Below, in pieces: positions 34,932 through 47,289 of a stretch of DNA of 64,000 nucleotides (position 1 is the first letter of the stretch; each line of letters opens with the position of its first letter). The stretch lies in contig NW_006921535.1 in assembly GCF_000340215.1 (NCBI RefSeq), positions 4,202,596-4,266,595 on the forward strand, given 5' to 3'. The notes under the pieces are model-generated. The model did no database searches. It was given only the letters and a program-made list of their open reading frames with translations, and was not told the origin of the DNA. The position numbers and the translations under genes are program-made. This DNA comes from Pseudocercospora fijiensis CIRAD86. Taxonomy: Eukaryota > Ascomycota > Dothideomycetes > Mycosphaerellales > Mycosphaerellaceae.

Positions 34932-35370
34932 TCCAGGCGAGGCGAAAGTGCGCTATGCGATTCCTCGATCCACTTTGATAAGCTCAGACAGACGGATGGT
35001 TTATCGCAGATTGTGAGATATGTACGATCGAAGATGGCGAATCTTCTTTTTGCGAGAAAAGTCGGCAAGCAATACCTGGAGTTCAAGATTGTGAGTGTCC
35101 ATCCGGGTGAAGCTGTTTCATCGCGAGCCAGGGGATGAACAGATTCGACATCTGGTTACGGAGACTGCGCCGAAGAAAGTCGGGAGTCTGGTAGAGGGCG
35201 TCAAGAATCAGATCTGGGCTGCTGTGGCTGAAGGTGGATTGGTGGAGAGTGGTGGGTGTTATGAGCCTACTGGGAAGAGAGCGGAGGAAGGATTGGCGAA
35301 TAATGAGGTGATGGCGAGGAGATTGTGGGAGTGGACTAAGAAGGAGCTGGAGGGCCATGGACTCGACTGA
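34932..35370 (+). pseudogene. short-chain dehydrogenase/reductase, 5'-truncated and frameshifted
   Basis: From about 34940 one frame reads SSIHFDKLRQTDGLSQIVRYVRSK (given by parts), with the SDR catalytic Tyr-x3-Lys (Y-V-R-S-K). It continues MANLLFARKVG and FKIVSVHPGE, then stops. The next frame (35095-35370) takes over with VKLFHREPG, the LVEGVKNQIWAAVAEGG block, GGCYEPTGKR and RRLWEWTKKELEG, the usual SDR C-terminus of the Bli-4/retinol-dehydrogenase type. One missing base right after HPG explains the shift. The Rossmann N-terminal half with its TGxxxGxG motif is absent. The remnant lies at the edge of the transposon block, so it is a decayed gene copy. No intron with proper signals bridges the two frames. 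Confidence 0.6.
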
Positions 35371-35829
35371 AGGTAGTCCATGCGGAAGAATGTAGATGCT
35401 GGTCTTCGTGTTCTTGCGCATGGTCTGTACTCTGGCAGTGGAGAAGAGTGGCAAAATAGACCAGCCATCGATGGAGAATTTTGGCATGTCGGGCCCATGT
35501 TGAGCTCCTGAATTAAATACCAGGATCTGAATCTGGATAGTGTGGAGGATGATTGCCAGGAATGAGGGTATGCAGAAGTAGTATTACTGTAAGAGGACGA
35601 AGAAGAGATGCCTTGGCAAAAGCTGGGTGAAGGAGTTCGGAGCGACCTCCCGTTGGCCAAATCGGATTCGATTGGCTGGGAAAGGAGGGACAGTTTTGGT
35701 TCCTGTCCGGGGTTGCCTCAACCGCCACACCCCTCGCCTGCGCTCGGAGATTTCGGCTATACGTAAAATCGCGATTTGTTAGTAGGCCACACGTAAATCT
35801 CGACACTACCGTACATTGTAGAGCATGCA
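35371..35829. other. transition from gene-type to repeat-type DNA
   Basis: The first 380 bp still have normal base composition but no gene. From about 35755 the DNA becomes rich in TA. Three related short motifs like ACGTAAATC occur between 35760 and 35895. Confidence 0.45.
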
Positions 35830-36650
35830 AGCTAGGAAGTTAATAGCAAGTATAATTACATTTAAGAAGTAGTAGTTTTCGAGTAAATCGCGACTATATA
35901 GCCTACTATAGACCTTAAATTAGACCGTAGAAGCAGACTAACGGCCTCCGCGTATACCTTGTATCTACTATATTATTAATTACTATACTTATTAGCCTAT
36001 ATATCTATTATATAATCGCTACCTCCTTATTAAATAATTAACTACTATCCTATATATCTTCTAACTTAGTAGGGCTATTCTTGCTACTAGTAGCTATAAT
36101 AGTGCCTTTATAGCTATAAGGGTTAGAGACTAAGCAGTAAGAATAGTATAGTTCTATTATTTATATATTAATATATAATATATTATTCTGCTATATATAG
36201 CCTCCGCGGGAGTCCTTAAGATATTACGTTATATAGCTAAATAGGCGGCTAACTAGGCGACCTACTTCGCTAGGGGCCCCTACTACTAAGGCAACTTAAA
36301 TCCGATATTACTTCTAAGTAATTTAGAGTTTAGTATCCGAATCTATAGAGATAGCGACGATAGTATACCCTAAGTAATTATAGGTCCCTTAAATAGTAGC
36401 GAGTATTAGCGGAATACTACCTATCTAGATCGATAGTAATAGGATTAGATAAACGTTCTCGCTTAACTAATACGAGGTATTTCTACTAAGCGGTATCTAC
36501 TACTACGAGCGATTTTTTATATTAGGCTTCGCTGCTTCCTTCTATACTAATTCGCCCTTAACTGCCTACTAGTTCTAATTATAGTCTATAGCGCTATACT
36601 AATCTCGAATATAATAGTAGGGAAGCTCCCTATTAATTAGAAATAAGCCT
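35830..36650. repeat. unclassified decayed repeat DNA
   Basis: TA-rich DNA of the same type as the rest of the block, without recognisable protein fragments on either strand. It may be the end of an older element. Confidence 0.35.
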
Positions 36651-36655
36651 ATCTT

Positions 36656-36852
36656 TATTAGGGTTAAAGAGGCTATACGTAATTAGTATATAATTAGGCC
36701 GAGTAAAGCTAGGGTCTTAGTGCCTTAGGCAGGGCTTAGCGCTTAGCGTTAGGCTAACTAGCCTGCCTTCCTCCTTCTCCTCCTAGTTCTCTATCGAATA
36801 CTACCTATACCTACTACTATCCTATCTACCTACTAATATAACCCTTCTTATA
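36656..36852 (+). repeat. 5' LTR of Gypsy element 1
   Basis: 197 bp, starting TATTAGGG (originally TGTTAGGG, as in the copy at 50155) and ending CTTCTTATA (originally ..TACA). It is 191/197 identical to the 3' LTR at 48545. Confidence 0.88.
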
Positions 36853-37207
36853 TAGTATTCGATCTACCCTTTAAGGGTAGTAGCTAGATAGTCCTTATTT
36901 CAAGCTTTTAGCGGTATAGCTACGAAAACCGTTAATCTAACTATATTGCGCCCGAAGAACGGGACCTATATATGTACTACTCTACTAAAACAACCGTACT
37001 AATTATTAAGTAAGGCCTTCTATACGGCCTATTATACTAAGTTAATTGCACTAGACCGATACTCGCTAATTCCGCTATATCCGCACTATAGGGGCCTATA
37101 ATACATTATTAGTATTACCCCTTATTATAATAGCCGGTTTATTACGAAGTAATAACAACCGTGCTGCCGCTAGTAGCGCTAGCAACGACAACGCTAGTAG
37201 TATAGTA

Positions 37208-37255
37208 CCTACTAAAGTGCCTACTAAAGTGCCTACTAAAGTACCTGCTAAAGTG
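37208..37255 (+). repeat. 12-bp minisatellite in gag
   Basis: Four tandem units close to CCTACTAAAGTG encode a Val-Pro-Thr-Lys repeat in Gag. The second Gypsy copy (near 50707) has only about one unit. Confidence 0.75.
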
Positions 37256-37626
37256 CCTCCTACTAAAGAGCCTACTAGAGGGCCTGCCGAAGAACCTACA
37301 ATCGAAGGGGATAACCCCTCGTTGCCTATTAACGACATTCTTAGCAATATTGTAAACCGTCGATATAGCTAACTAGCCTTTAGCCCCTAGCTAGTAGCGA
37401 GACTTTAGGAAGCTACCTAAAACAGGCTTACTACTCTACGCTAAGAATAATAGCTAAAGGATAACCTCCTCGAAATTTACTACCTATAGGAAGCCCTAGC
37501 TACTAATACTAAGCTAATAGTAGGGCCTTCCTTACTAACTATTTAAAAGAAGGATGCTAAACTTAAGGACTGCACTGTGTTTAATAGCTCTAGTCGAAAG
37601 CAATATAACGACTATATTCGTAACTA

Positions 37627-40600
37627 ATACTATATAAGAAGGGTTATGTTAGTAGGTAAGGCAAAAGATAGCAGCGAACAATTAGAGACGAAGGGAAGAT
37701 AGTTAAGAAGAAAGGGAGGACGAATAGAAAGCACTATATACTAGGGTAGAGGAGGTGCTAAAGGCGGAAGATAGAAGAACCCCTAAGAGGGCATATAGGA
37801 TAATAATCTTAGAACTCCTTAGAGGACTAAAAGCAATCTACAACTAGGTAAGCTACGTAATTACAAAGGTAGCTAATACAGTCGTAGTAAAGATTACGAA
37901 GAAACAATAGGAGACAAGCCTAAACTACCGTACCTAGGTAGTAGTAGCTAGTTAGGAAGCGCTAAAACCCCCGAGGACAGTAGTTAGAGTCTATATTACG
38001 GACCTATAGGAGCAAAAGGAAATCTAAGGACTTATAGGGAAAGAGATTATAGAAAGAATTACAGTTAAAGAGGTAATTAGGGCTAGGAACGAAGGTAAAG
38101 GGGTAATCAAGCTGTTTATAGTATAAGAGTAGGACAAAAAGAAGCTAGAAACACAAAAAGAATAGACAACTAAGATAGGGAAAACAGCAAAGGTCTCCTA
38201 ACAGCAATTTATAATTATAGCCTATAGCATAATAAGAAGCTTTAAGGAAGAACAGGATATTAAGAGCCTATAGAGATAAAACTAAGCTATATACCTAGGC
38301 CTAAAGATTACAAAAGTAGTATAGATTAAAAGGAAAATCGAAGAGACTAAGAAGCAGTCTTCCCTAATTATCTAGGTAGGGAGTACAGAGCAAGCTAATA
38401 TAGTGCTAGACTAGGGGTTGTTCTAGGACTTTAAAAGATTAGAAACAGAGATATATAGAAGTAACTATAGGATAATGCAGTGCTTCAAATGTTAGCACTA
38501 TAGACACTTAGCGGCTAAGTGTACAAAAACAACTAACACCTGCTCTTATTGTATAGGGGATTACTAGGTTAAAGAATGTAAAGCATATAAGGGAGAAGCA
38601 AGATATGCATACTATACTAAAAGATACCCCTCTTAGGCGAAGGAATGCCTAGTAAGAATACAGGCAGCTAGGAAGGCAAAGGAAGCTAGAATCAATATAC
38701 TAAAAAGATATACAACGAGCTAGGGCAGCTAGGTATAGAAGCAACCTAGCTAAGTACTACAAAAGAGGTCTAGACAAGATAATAGGTTTATATTTAGAGC
38801 CTTACTAGCACAAGAGAGTTACTAGCAACTAGGGAGACTAAGATACCTTAATATTATAGGAAAGGAAGTAGGGCAGATAAAGCTTAGTTAAATATTAGTC
38901 TAAAGTAAGGGAAGACTAAAGGAAAACTTATAGGGCAATAATATAGATAAAACCTAATAAACATTGCAATATTACTAAACATTATATAGTACAATATTAA
39001 TAAGAGCAAAGACAAGGTATAGAGGAGCTTCCTTTAAGTACTAAACCTAAAAGAACATTACATTATTGCAATCTAAGAGCCCTAGCTCAACCTATATATA
39101 AAGAGACTAGCAACAGTCAAAGACCTAAGATACTACCTAATTATCTACAACTAGGGAGCCCTAAGGACATGTATCTATATTAGTAAGGAGATAGATACAG
39201 AAACCTAGTAGGCTATACTATAGGAAGATAGGGACCTACTATTAGTTTAAGTAGAGATATCCTAAGGTATACTCTAAGTCTACTGTATATACAACCTACT
39301 ACTAGACTTAAGAAGTAGTACCTAACTGAAAACCCTAGAAAGACTACCTAGAGTTATCTAGGGGAACACCTACTAAATCCTACTTAGGGATTTTAACCTC
39401 TACTACCCCCTCTAAGGCTTAGACTTTACCCTAGCTTACTACTTCCTAGCAGGAAGACTAATTGATATATTAGAGAGGGAAGGAATAGAAATTGTTACCC
39501 TAAAGGGACTAATTACTTAGGAGGCAAGAGGAAGTAGTAGTACACTAGACCTATACTTTGCATTATATTAGATTAGGAACAGGATTACAAGATATAGGAT
39601 CAACTAGGAACTAGAAGAATTATTAGACTACTTCCCGGTACAGATTGAGCTAAATATCTAAGCTAATTAGGAAAGGGAACTAGAGGAGAAGCTTAACTAG
39701 AAAGGTGCCTAATAGGGTAGGATTAGGGAGGAACTAGAAAGGGACCTAAAACTAGAGGAACTCTTAACAAAGTACCTACTAAGGCTAGAGGACATTAATA
39801 AGGCAGTGGAAGAACTAATAGGAATCCTAAAATAGGTAGCTAGAAAGCATACCTTAGTAAAGAAACATTTACTATACTAGCAACTATACTAGACTAGCGA
39901 GTGTATAAGGAAGGTTAAAGCAGCAAGGAAGGCTAGGAGGCAGTAGACACAAACCTATACCTAGGAAGTATAGGACAACTATAACAAAGCCTACTAGGAA
40001 AAGAAGATCTAGATTAAGAAAGATAAGATATAAGAATAGAGATCTATAATAGGAATAATTATAAAGAAACTAGAGGAGATATAGAGGATAGCTAAATAGG
40101 CAAGGAGACCTAAACAGGATAAGGATATGCTACTATAATTCCCGGACATTATAGACTAATAAGGACAAATATAGACTATAATAGAAGGGAAAGCAAGAGC
40201 CCTAGGCCAATACTTCTTCTATAGAAAAGTATAAGCAGACCTATTAGACATAAAGGAGACAGAATAAGAGACTCTACTACTAGGTATACTAAGAGACACC
40301 TAGGTTAAACCCGAAACCATTAAAGGGATCCTAAAGAAAATTCTAGGCAATAAGGTACTAGGAGAAGACAAGATCTACAACAAACTTCTAAAAGTATATA
40401 GGAAGGGGCTAGCCCTAGTACTAGCCAATATCTTTTTATAAAGCCTAGCACTAGGATACTACCTAAGACTATTTAGGAAGTCCCTAACAGTAGTGCTAAG
40501 AAAGCCCTAGAAGGAAGACTATATATAGCTTAAGGCCTATAGACTAATAGCCCTACTTAATACAATAGGCAAGATACTAGAAAAAATTGTCGCTAAAAGG

Positions 40601-42530
40601 CTAACAACCTTTACCGAGGAAAGGAACATCCTTCCTAAAGGCTAGATAGGAGGAAGAAAGAAGAGGTTAATACTAATAGCTATAGAACTAATTACAGAAC
40701 AGATTAAGCATATCTAGTACTATAGTTAAAACTAGGTAGCAACCCTCCTCTCCCTTAACATTTTAGGAGCCTTTAACAATATCTCTTATAAAAGGCTCCT
40801 ATATATACTTAAATAGAAAGCTATACTAAACTAGATAGTCCAATTTATCTAGTCCTTCCTATAGGAAAGATCAATATAGCTTATTCTAGGCAAATTCAAA
40901 TCAAACCTAATACTAACTAAAAAGGGAATCCCCTAAGGATCAATACTCTCCCTAATCCTCTTCCTTATCTTTATAGTAGACCTACTCCTACTCCTAGAAT
41001 TAAAAAACATATTAGCATTAGGATTTGTAGACGACACAAACATCCTAGCCTAGTCTAAGATAATAGAAACTAACTGTAAGATCCTAGAAGAGAAGCACTA
41101 GGAGTATAAAAAATAGGCAAGGAGGCATAGAGCAAAATTCGCCCTAGAAAAGTACTAGCTTATCTACTTTAGTAAGGCTAAATTAACCTATAATATAAAG
41201 CAATCAATCACTATCTAAGGCTTTAAAACCCAACTATTAGTAGAGCTTAGGGTACTAGGGATCTAGCTAGATCTAAAACTGAATTAGGGACTATAAGTAA
41301 AGAAGGTAAAGTAGAGGGCAGATGCTAATATATAATCTATTAATAGGCTTATAGCCTCTATATAGGGGGCTATATTCGAGAAAGCTAAAGTTATATATAA
41401 AGCAATTGTTAAGCTAGCAATACTATATAGAGTATAGATATAGATAGCTTAGGAGAAAACACTAAAGAGGATTGAGCAACTAGTTAGTAGGTCCTAAACC
41501 TAAAGCCTAAAGAAAATCCTAGGAGTATACAAAACTATACTAACAAGGGTAGTAGAAATGGAATTAGGGATCCTACTAGTTAAACAATACTTTAAGGGAC
41601 TAAGACACTAATATATAGCAAAGACAATAGAATACCTAGCCTAACAGACTATCTAAAAGGTACTAGACAAGATAAAAGCCTAGTGCATTAGGACTAGGAG
41701 GCGAGACAGACTATAAATAACTCCCTAGAAAGTTAAAGACCTAGAGCAATATAGAGTCTTAATAAGAGAAATGCTAGAGAAAGAGCTTTAGGGACTAAAT
41801 ATAAGGCTAAAGGAAGACAAGCTAAAGGGAGAGAAACAAAGCCTAGTAGAATCAATTGCTAGATACCTATAGGAGCAGGAATAGAATAAAACATAAGTTA
41901 GACTAGGAACCCTAAAGGCACTAATTAAATTTGGTTAATATAACTACTAGCTCTATAAGGACCTAAATAGGGCCGAGGTAAGCCTAGCTATCCAAATCAG
42001 ATCTAAACACATTAGACTTAGATCTTACCTGTTTAGAAGAAACGTCCTAGGAATTGAAAGTAGAGCTTGCTAATATAGCTACTAATCTTAGAACCCTGAG
42101 TATATACTGCTAGTCTGCCTTTAATAGTTAGAAGGCAGAAGTAATTAGAGACTAAAAGCAATAGAAAGGGAATACGACAAGCTAATCTAGAGCAAAGAAG
42201 ACCTAAAGAGGATAGTAAAGTGGATTATTAAACAGGGATTTATACAACAATTCGTACTAGCAAGGGAAACTAAGGAGTAGATAAGAAGGAGGGAAGAAGA
42301 GGGGGAAAGAAGGGCAGGGTAGTAGGCAAGGTAGTTAGAGGGTAACAACTATAACACTAGTGTACCCTAGAGGAAGGAAAACAAGGAAACGAGGAAGATT
42401 AACACTTATAAATAGGATAGGAGGGAGGTTTTCACTAACTAAGTTGGTTTCCTACCTAAAAAACAATATATAGAAACAGACCTATATAGGCCGAAAGGCA
42501 CTACAACAGGCAAATGAAATATCTATTTAT
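37627..42530 (+). mobile_element. non-LTR retrotransposon (LINE), nested in Gypsy gag
   Basis: A 15-bp direct repeat ctatattcgtaacta flanks it (37612-37626 and 42531-42545). The uninterrupted second Gypsy copy shows the empty site near 51075. ORF1 has a CCHC knuckle at 38481-38522 (C-x2-C-x4-H-x4-C, one Gln now a stop). An endonuclease follows from about 39050 (IIAI.EP motif). Reverse transcriptase spans about 40550-41150, with EKIVAKRLTTFTEERNILPK, SLNILGAFNNIS, a GIP.GSILS block and the catalytic FVDD at 41024-41035. About 1.2 kb downstream may hold RNase H and zinc-finger regions. Layout suggests a Tad1/I-like fungal clade. Stops from Gln and Trp codons make it inactive. Confidence 0.82.
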
Positions 42531-45500
42531 CTATATTCGTAACTATAAGCTTAATTAGCGAAATGCACTAAGAGCTCTTCTAGATAACTACTTATTAGTC
42601 GTCTACGCTATATAGTACATCGATAGCGACCTAAAGCGCACCTAGGATAACTATTTCGACTCCCTCGATAATTAAACCGCTGTTTAGTAGCAAACCTACA
42701 AAACTATTATGCTAGACACCCTTAGAAACCCTATACTAAGGCAATAATACGCTTAGGACTAGTACCTTCGAGCTAAGCAAAAGACTAATTAATTAGCTCG
42801 TTTATTTAAGGCCTATTTAAAGACTCTTAAGGACGATTTGCTAGCTAAGACCGACTCTATCTAGATTTCCGAAATACGCCCTAAATTGCGATAGGAATTA
42901 GTCCTTAAATTAGACCGCCGCCGTGTATTCGAATAGACTAATCTTATACGCATTTAATTTATAGTCGAAGTAGAAACAGCTAAACGAGCTATATAGCTCT
43001 AATAACGACTAGAATTAAGGATCCGACTAACTAGTACCAACCGTAGTAGCCGTAGTAGCCGCGGAGGAAACTAAGGTTCCTACTAGAACAATAATAATGC
43101 TAATAATAGAAATAGTAACAACGACCGAGGAAGAGGCCGTAGCCGGCGGCTATATAGAGGAGGCCGCGATAGGGGCCGTAGAAGGGGCTCGTATTCTTAT
43201 AACGCTAATCGCTCGACTAATAATAGCAGCAGCTATAGCAACCTCCTAACCGGATTGAAGTGCTTTAATTGTAATAGCACTAGCTACCTACTAGGCTAAT
43301 GCGACAAACCTAAGGACTAGGCCCGGATTAACCGTGCTACCGCTAAGCACCGAAAGCACCTTTTAGTAGCTAACGCTACCCCTATAGGCTAACCTTCGAA
43401 AAAAGAATAAGCGCCGCACTAACTATTAGCCTTGTACGGCGTAAGACTATCGATATTGTACTAGCTATTATACGTACCTGTCTTATACGGGACACGTATA
43501 GCAACAATTATAAAACTAAGGTTATACTAGATCTAGGAAATTTAGTTAGTGCCCTTATTAGCTATCGCCTAGCTAAGCAATTAGACCTTCGACAATTGCC
43601 TAGAACTAATATACTAACCCTTGCTTAGTTTAATAACGCTCAGCACTTGACCTATAGGGCCTACTATGTTCCTATAGTTCTAAAAGACGACCTCGGCAAT
43701 AAACGCTTACTAGATTTCACTGCCTACGCAGTAGATATAGACAACCTTCTATCCGATATTATTATTAGCAATCCTGTTCTTAAGCACTATGCTATAGTTA
43801 TAGACTTAGGCAGCTAATAGTAGCGATTTAGAATCGCTAGGAAAGAGGATATTAAATATATCGACGCTAGCGAGTGCCCTAATAATATTAGGGTCCTATT
43901 TATCGGCAACCTAATACCTGCTATAGCTAACCCAACCGTCGACCTATTAGGTAATAACGATAAACCTATACCCCCTAATAGTATAGACCCTAATTAACTC
44001 GCTCGTATCCTATAGGTTATTCGCGAGACTTATATTAATATATTCAAATACTACCTAGCATCGACATTGCCTATATTTAAAGAGACTAATTATAAGATTA
44101 ATATTATAGAGGGCAAAGAGGTCCCCTTTAGGCCCCTCTATAACCTTAGTAAACGAGAACTTACTATGTTACGTAAGTACCTAGATAAGAACCTAGCTAA
44201 TAGTCGAATTTAGTATAGCAATAGCCCTACTAGTGCACCTATCCTATTTGTACCGAAGAAGGATAGTAGCCTACGCCTATATATCGACTATCGTAGGCTT
44301 AACGCTGTTACTATTAAAGACCGCTATCTACTTCCGCTTATTAATAAGACCCTCGATCGCCTTTCTAGCGCCTATTTCTATACTATATTAGACATTAAGG
44401 ATGCGTACTATCGTATCTGCATTCGTAAGGGCGATAAATAGAAAATAGCCTTCCGCACTCGCTATAGCTATTTCGAGTACTTAGTTATACTATTTAGGCT
44501 AGCTAACGCCCCTATAACATTCTAGTCCTATATTAATCGGGCCCTATTAGGCCTATTAGATTACCTCTATATAGTTTACCTAGATAACATCCTAGTTTAT
44601 ATACACTTACCTAATATTGCGGAGCACTAGGCTATAGTCCGTAAGGTACTCGATCGCCTAAGAACATATAGCCTATATTATAAGCCTTCTAAATGCACCT
44701 TCGCTACTAAAGAGGTAGCCTTCCTTAGCTTCCTCGTATTAACCGAGGGTATTAAGGCTAATCCTAACCGGATTAAAACAATTACTAAGTAGCTAACGCC
44801 TACTAGTATTAAGGAGCTTTAATTATTCCTAGGTTTTGCTAACTTCTACCGTCGGTTTATTAAGGGCTATTCGAGGCATATAATGCTATTAACTAAGCTT
44901 ACTAAAACTAAGGCCAACCTAACTAGAGAGTTTAAATAGACTAATAGAGTATAAGCTGCTTTTAACGGTTTAAAGGAGCGATTTACTAAAGTCCCCTTAT
45001 TATACTACTTCGTACTAAGCAAACTAATTCGTATTAAGACTAACGCTTTACAGTTTGCTATATTAGCTATTATTTTATAACAATCGGATAAGGACTATTA
45101 TTAGTACCCGATTGCCTTCTTCTCGAGGAAGATAATTAATGCTAAGCGTCGTTACGAGACCTACGAGTAAGAGCTCTTAGCAATCGTAGAAGCCTTTAAG
45201 CACTAGCGCTACTATCTCGATAGTGTATAGCACACTATCTAGGTCTATATAGACTATAACAACCTGCGTAGCATTACTAAGGTTATAAGGGTTATAGGTC
45301 GATAGGCTAGATAGGCCGTCTACCTCGCTAGGTTCGATTTTAATATATTATACTAGCTAGGCGTAAGTAACCCTACTAATAGCCTATCGAGGCGACCTAA
45401 TTACGATAGCGAGACCTAACATATTAATTCTTTGTTTCTAACCCTATAGTATAAGATTGCTATAGCCTATATTGTTAATAAGCAAGCGTAGGATAAGCGG

Positions 45501-47289
45501 ACCTCTAGACCCCGCGGCGGTAACGAATACTATAGCGGAGTTGTCGTTCTTCTAGTATACGTTAAAAGAAAGGACGTAGATCGCTCGAGCTATAATAACT
45601 CGATTAAGGACATTGCTATCTATAGTAATAGCCTATATAGCGACAGCACTATAGAAGAGGTTATAGTAGTTCTAGCTGCTAGTGCTATTAGATATATATA
45701 ATGCGTACCTCGTTCGATAGCGAGGGTGCTATTAAATAACCTTACGAATAGGGATAGTTAATCGTTTATAGATAAGCTATTATATGCTTAGTAGAGGGAC
45801 GCCTTTGCTATCGAGCGTATTAATAGGCTTGTAAGTAGACGAGCGACTCGATCTAGTAAGAGTAATAGTTAGTCGATCGACGATAAAGGTTACTTAAAGT
45901 TTAAGGGCAGATACTATATCCCCGCTAAACAATCGATTAGATAAGAGCTTTTAAAGCGACACTATAATAGTAAGCTTGCTAGTTACTATAGTATAGAGAG
46001 GTCGTACGAGCTACTATCGCGTATATACTACTAGCTAAATAGTAAGCGGTATATAAAAGAATATATGCAGACCTATATAGTATACTAGCGTATTAAAGTA
46101 CTAAAGCACCTGCTATTTAGCGAGTTGTCTTTACTTCCTGTTCCTAGGAAGCTATTCGCAGAGCTTATAATAGACTTTATTATAGGCCTTCCTCCTACTA
46201 AGCGTAGGGGCAGCAAGGATATGTATAATACTATCCTTATTATAGTAGATCGGTTTACTAAGGGCGCTCGATATATCCCGGCGCGGAAGGATTAGACTGC
46301 TATTAATATAGTAGAGGCGCTATAGAACAATATCTTCTATACCTATTAGGGAACCCCTAAGGGGATAGTATCTAATTGTAGATCGATACTAATATCGCAT
46401 TATTAGAGCGAGATATGCCTATAGCTAAGACTAAAGCATCGGCTATTAATAGCCTTCTATCTATAGACTAACAGTTAAACAGAGAGGCAGAATACTACCC
46501 TATAGCAGTACCTACGTAGCTATATTAATAAGAACCCCGAGGATTGGGTTAACCTCTTATAGCCTACAGAATTTGTATATAACAATAGTGTGCATTTATC
46601 TACTAAGGTTTTACTATATATAGCTATAATAGGCCAAAACGCCGCGTTACTATAAGATCTATTTACCTCGCTCGAGGCCGAGCGTAAGGAAAGGGAAGCG
46701 CGTTAAGTACTAGAGACACTATCGGCAATAGAACGTGTCTAGAAGATACGAGAAATCTATACTAAGATAGCTGAGAAGCTAACAAAGGCTTAAGAGTACT
46801 AAAAGACCTACTACGATAAGCGCTATATACTAATAACCTTTAAACAAGGCGATATAGTTATACTTAGTACGAAGAACCTCCGTATCCGCAAACACCTATT
46901 ACCTAATAATAGAACAAGGCCTAAGCTCGCACTAAGATACATTAGCCTATTCCGCATTTAAGAAGTTAAGGGCTCTTCCGTATAGGCCTATTAGTTGTAG
47001 CTTTCCCCTTATTATACTATCTACGATACCTTCTATATATCCCTCCTTAAGCCGTACTACCTACGCGAAGGGGATAAAGCACCTGCTAAATCCGAGGACA
47101 TACTAGCTAATAGCGAAGAGCTATAGTCTATAGAACGTATCCTAAAGCACCGGACTAGGCAAGGCAAGAAGGAGTACCTCCTAAGATAGCAAGGCTATTT
47201 ACCTAAATAGGACTCGTAGGAGGCTAAAGACTCCTTCGAGGATATAGCCGAGCTATTAGATAAGTATTAGACTAGCGTCAAGAACAAGA

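Noticed and set aside
37096..37347. Minus-strand frames with a Val-Gly-Thr-Leu repeat (also 50591-50809)
   Set aside because: These are antisense shadows of the Gag Val-Pro-Thr-Lys repeat on the plus strand.
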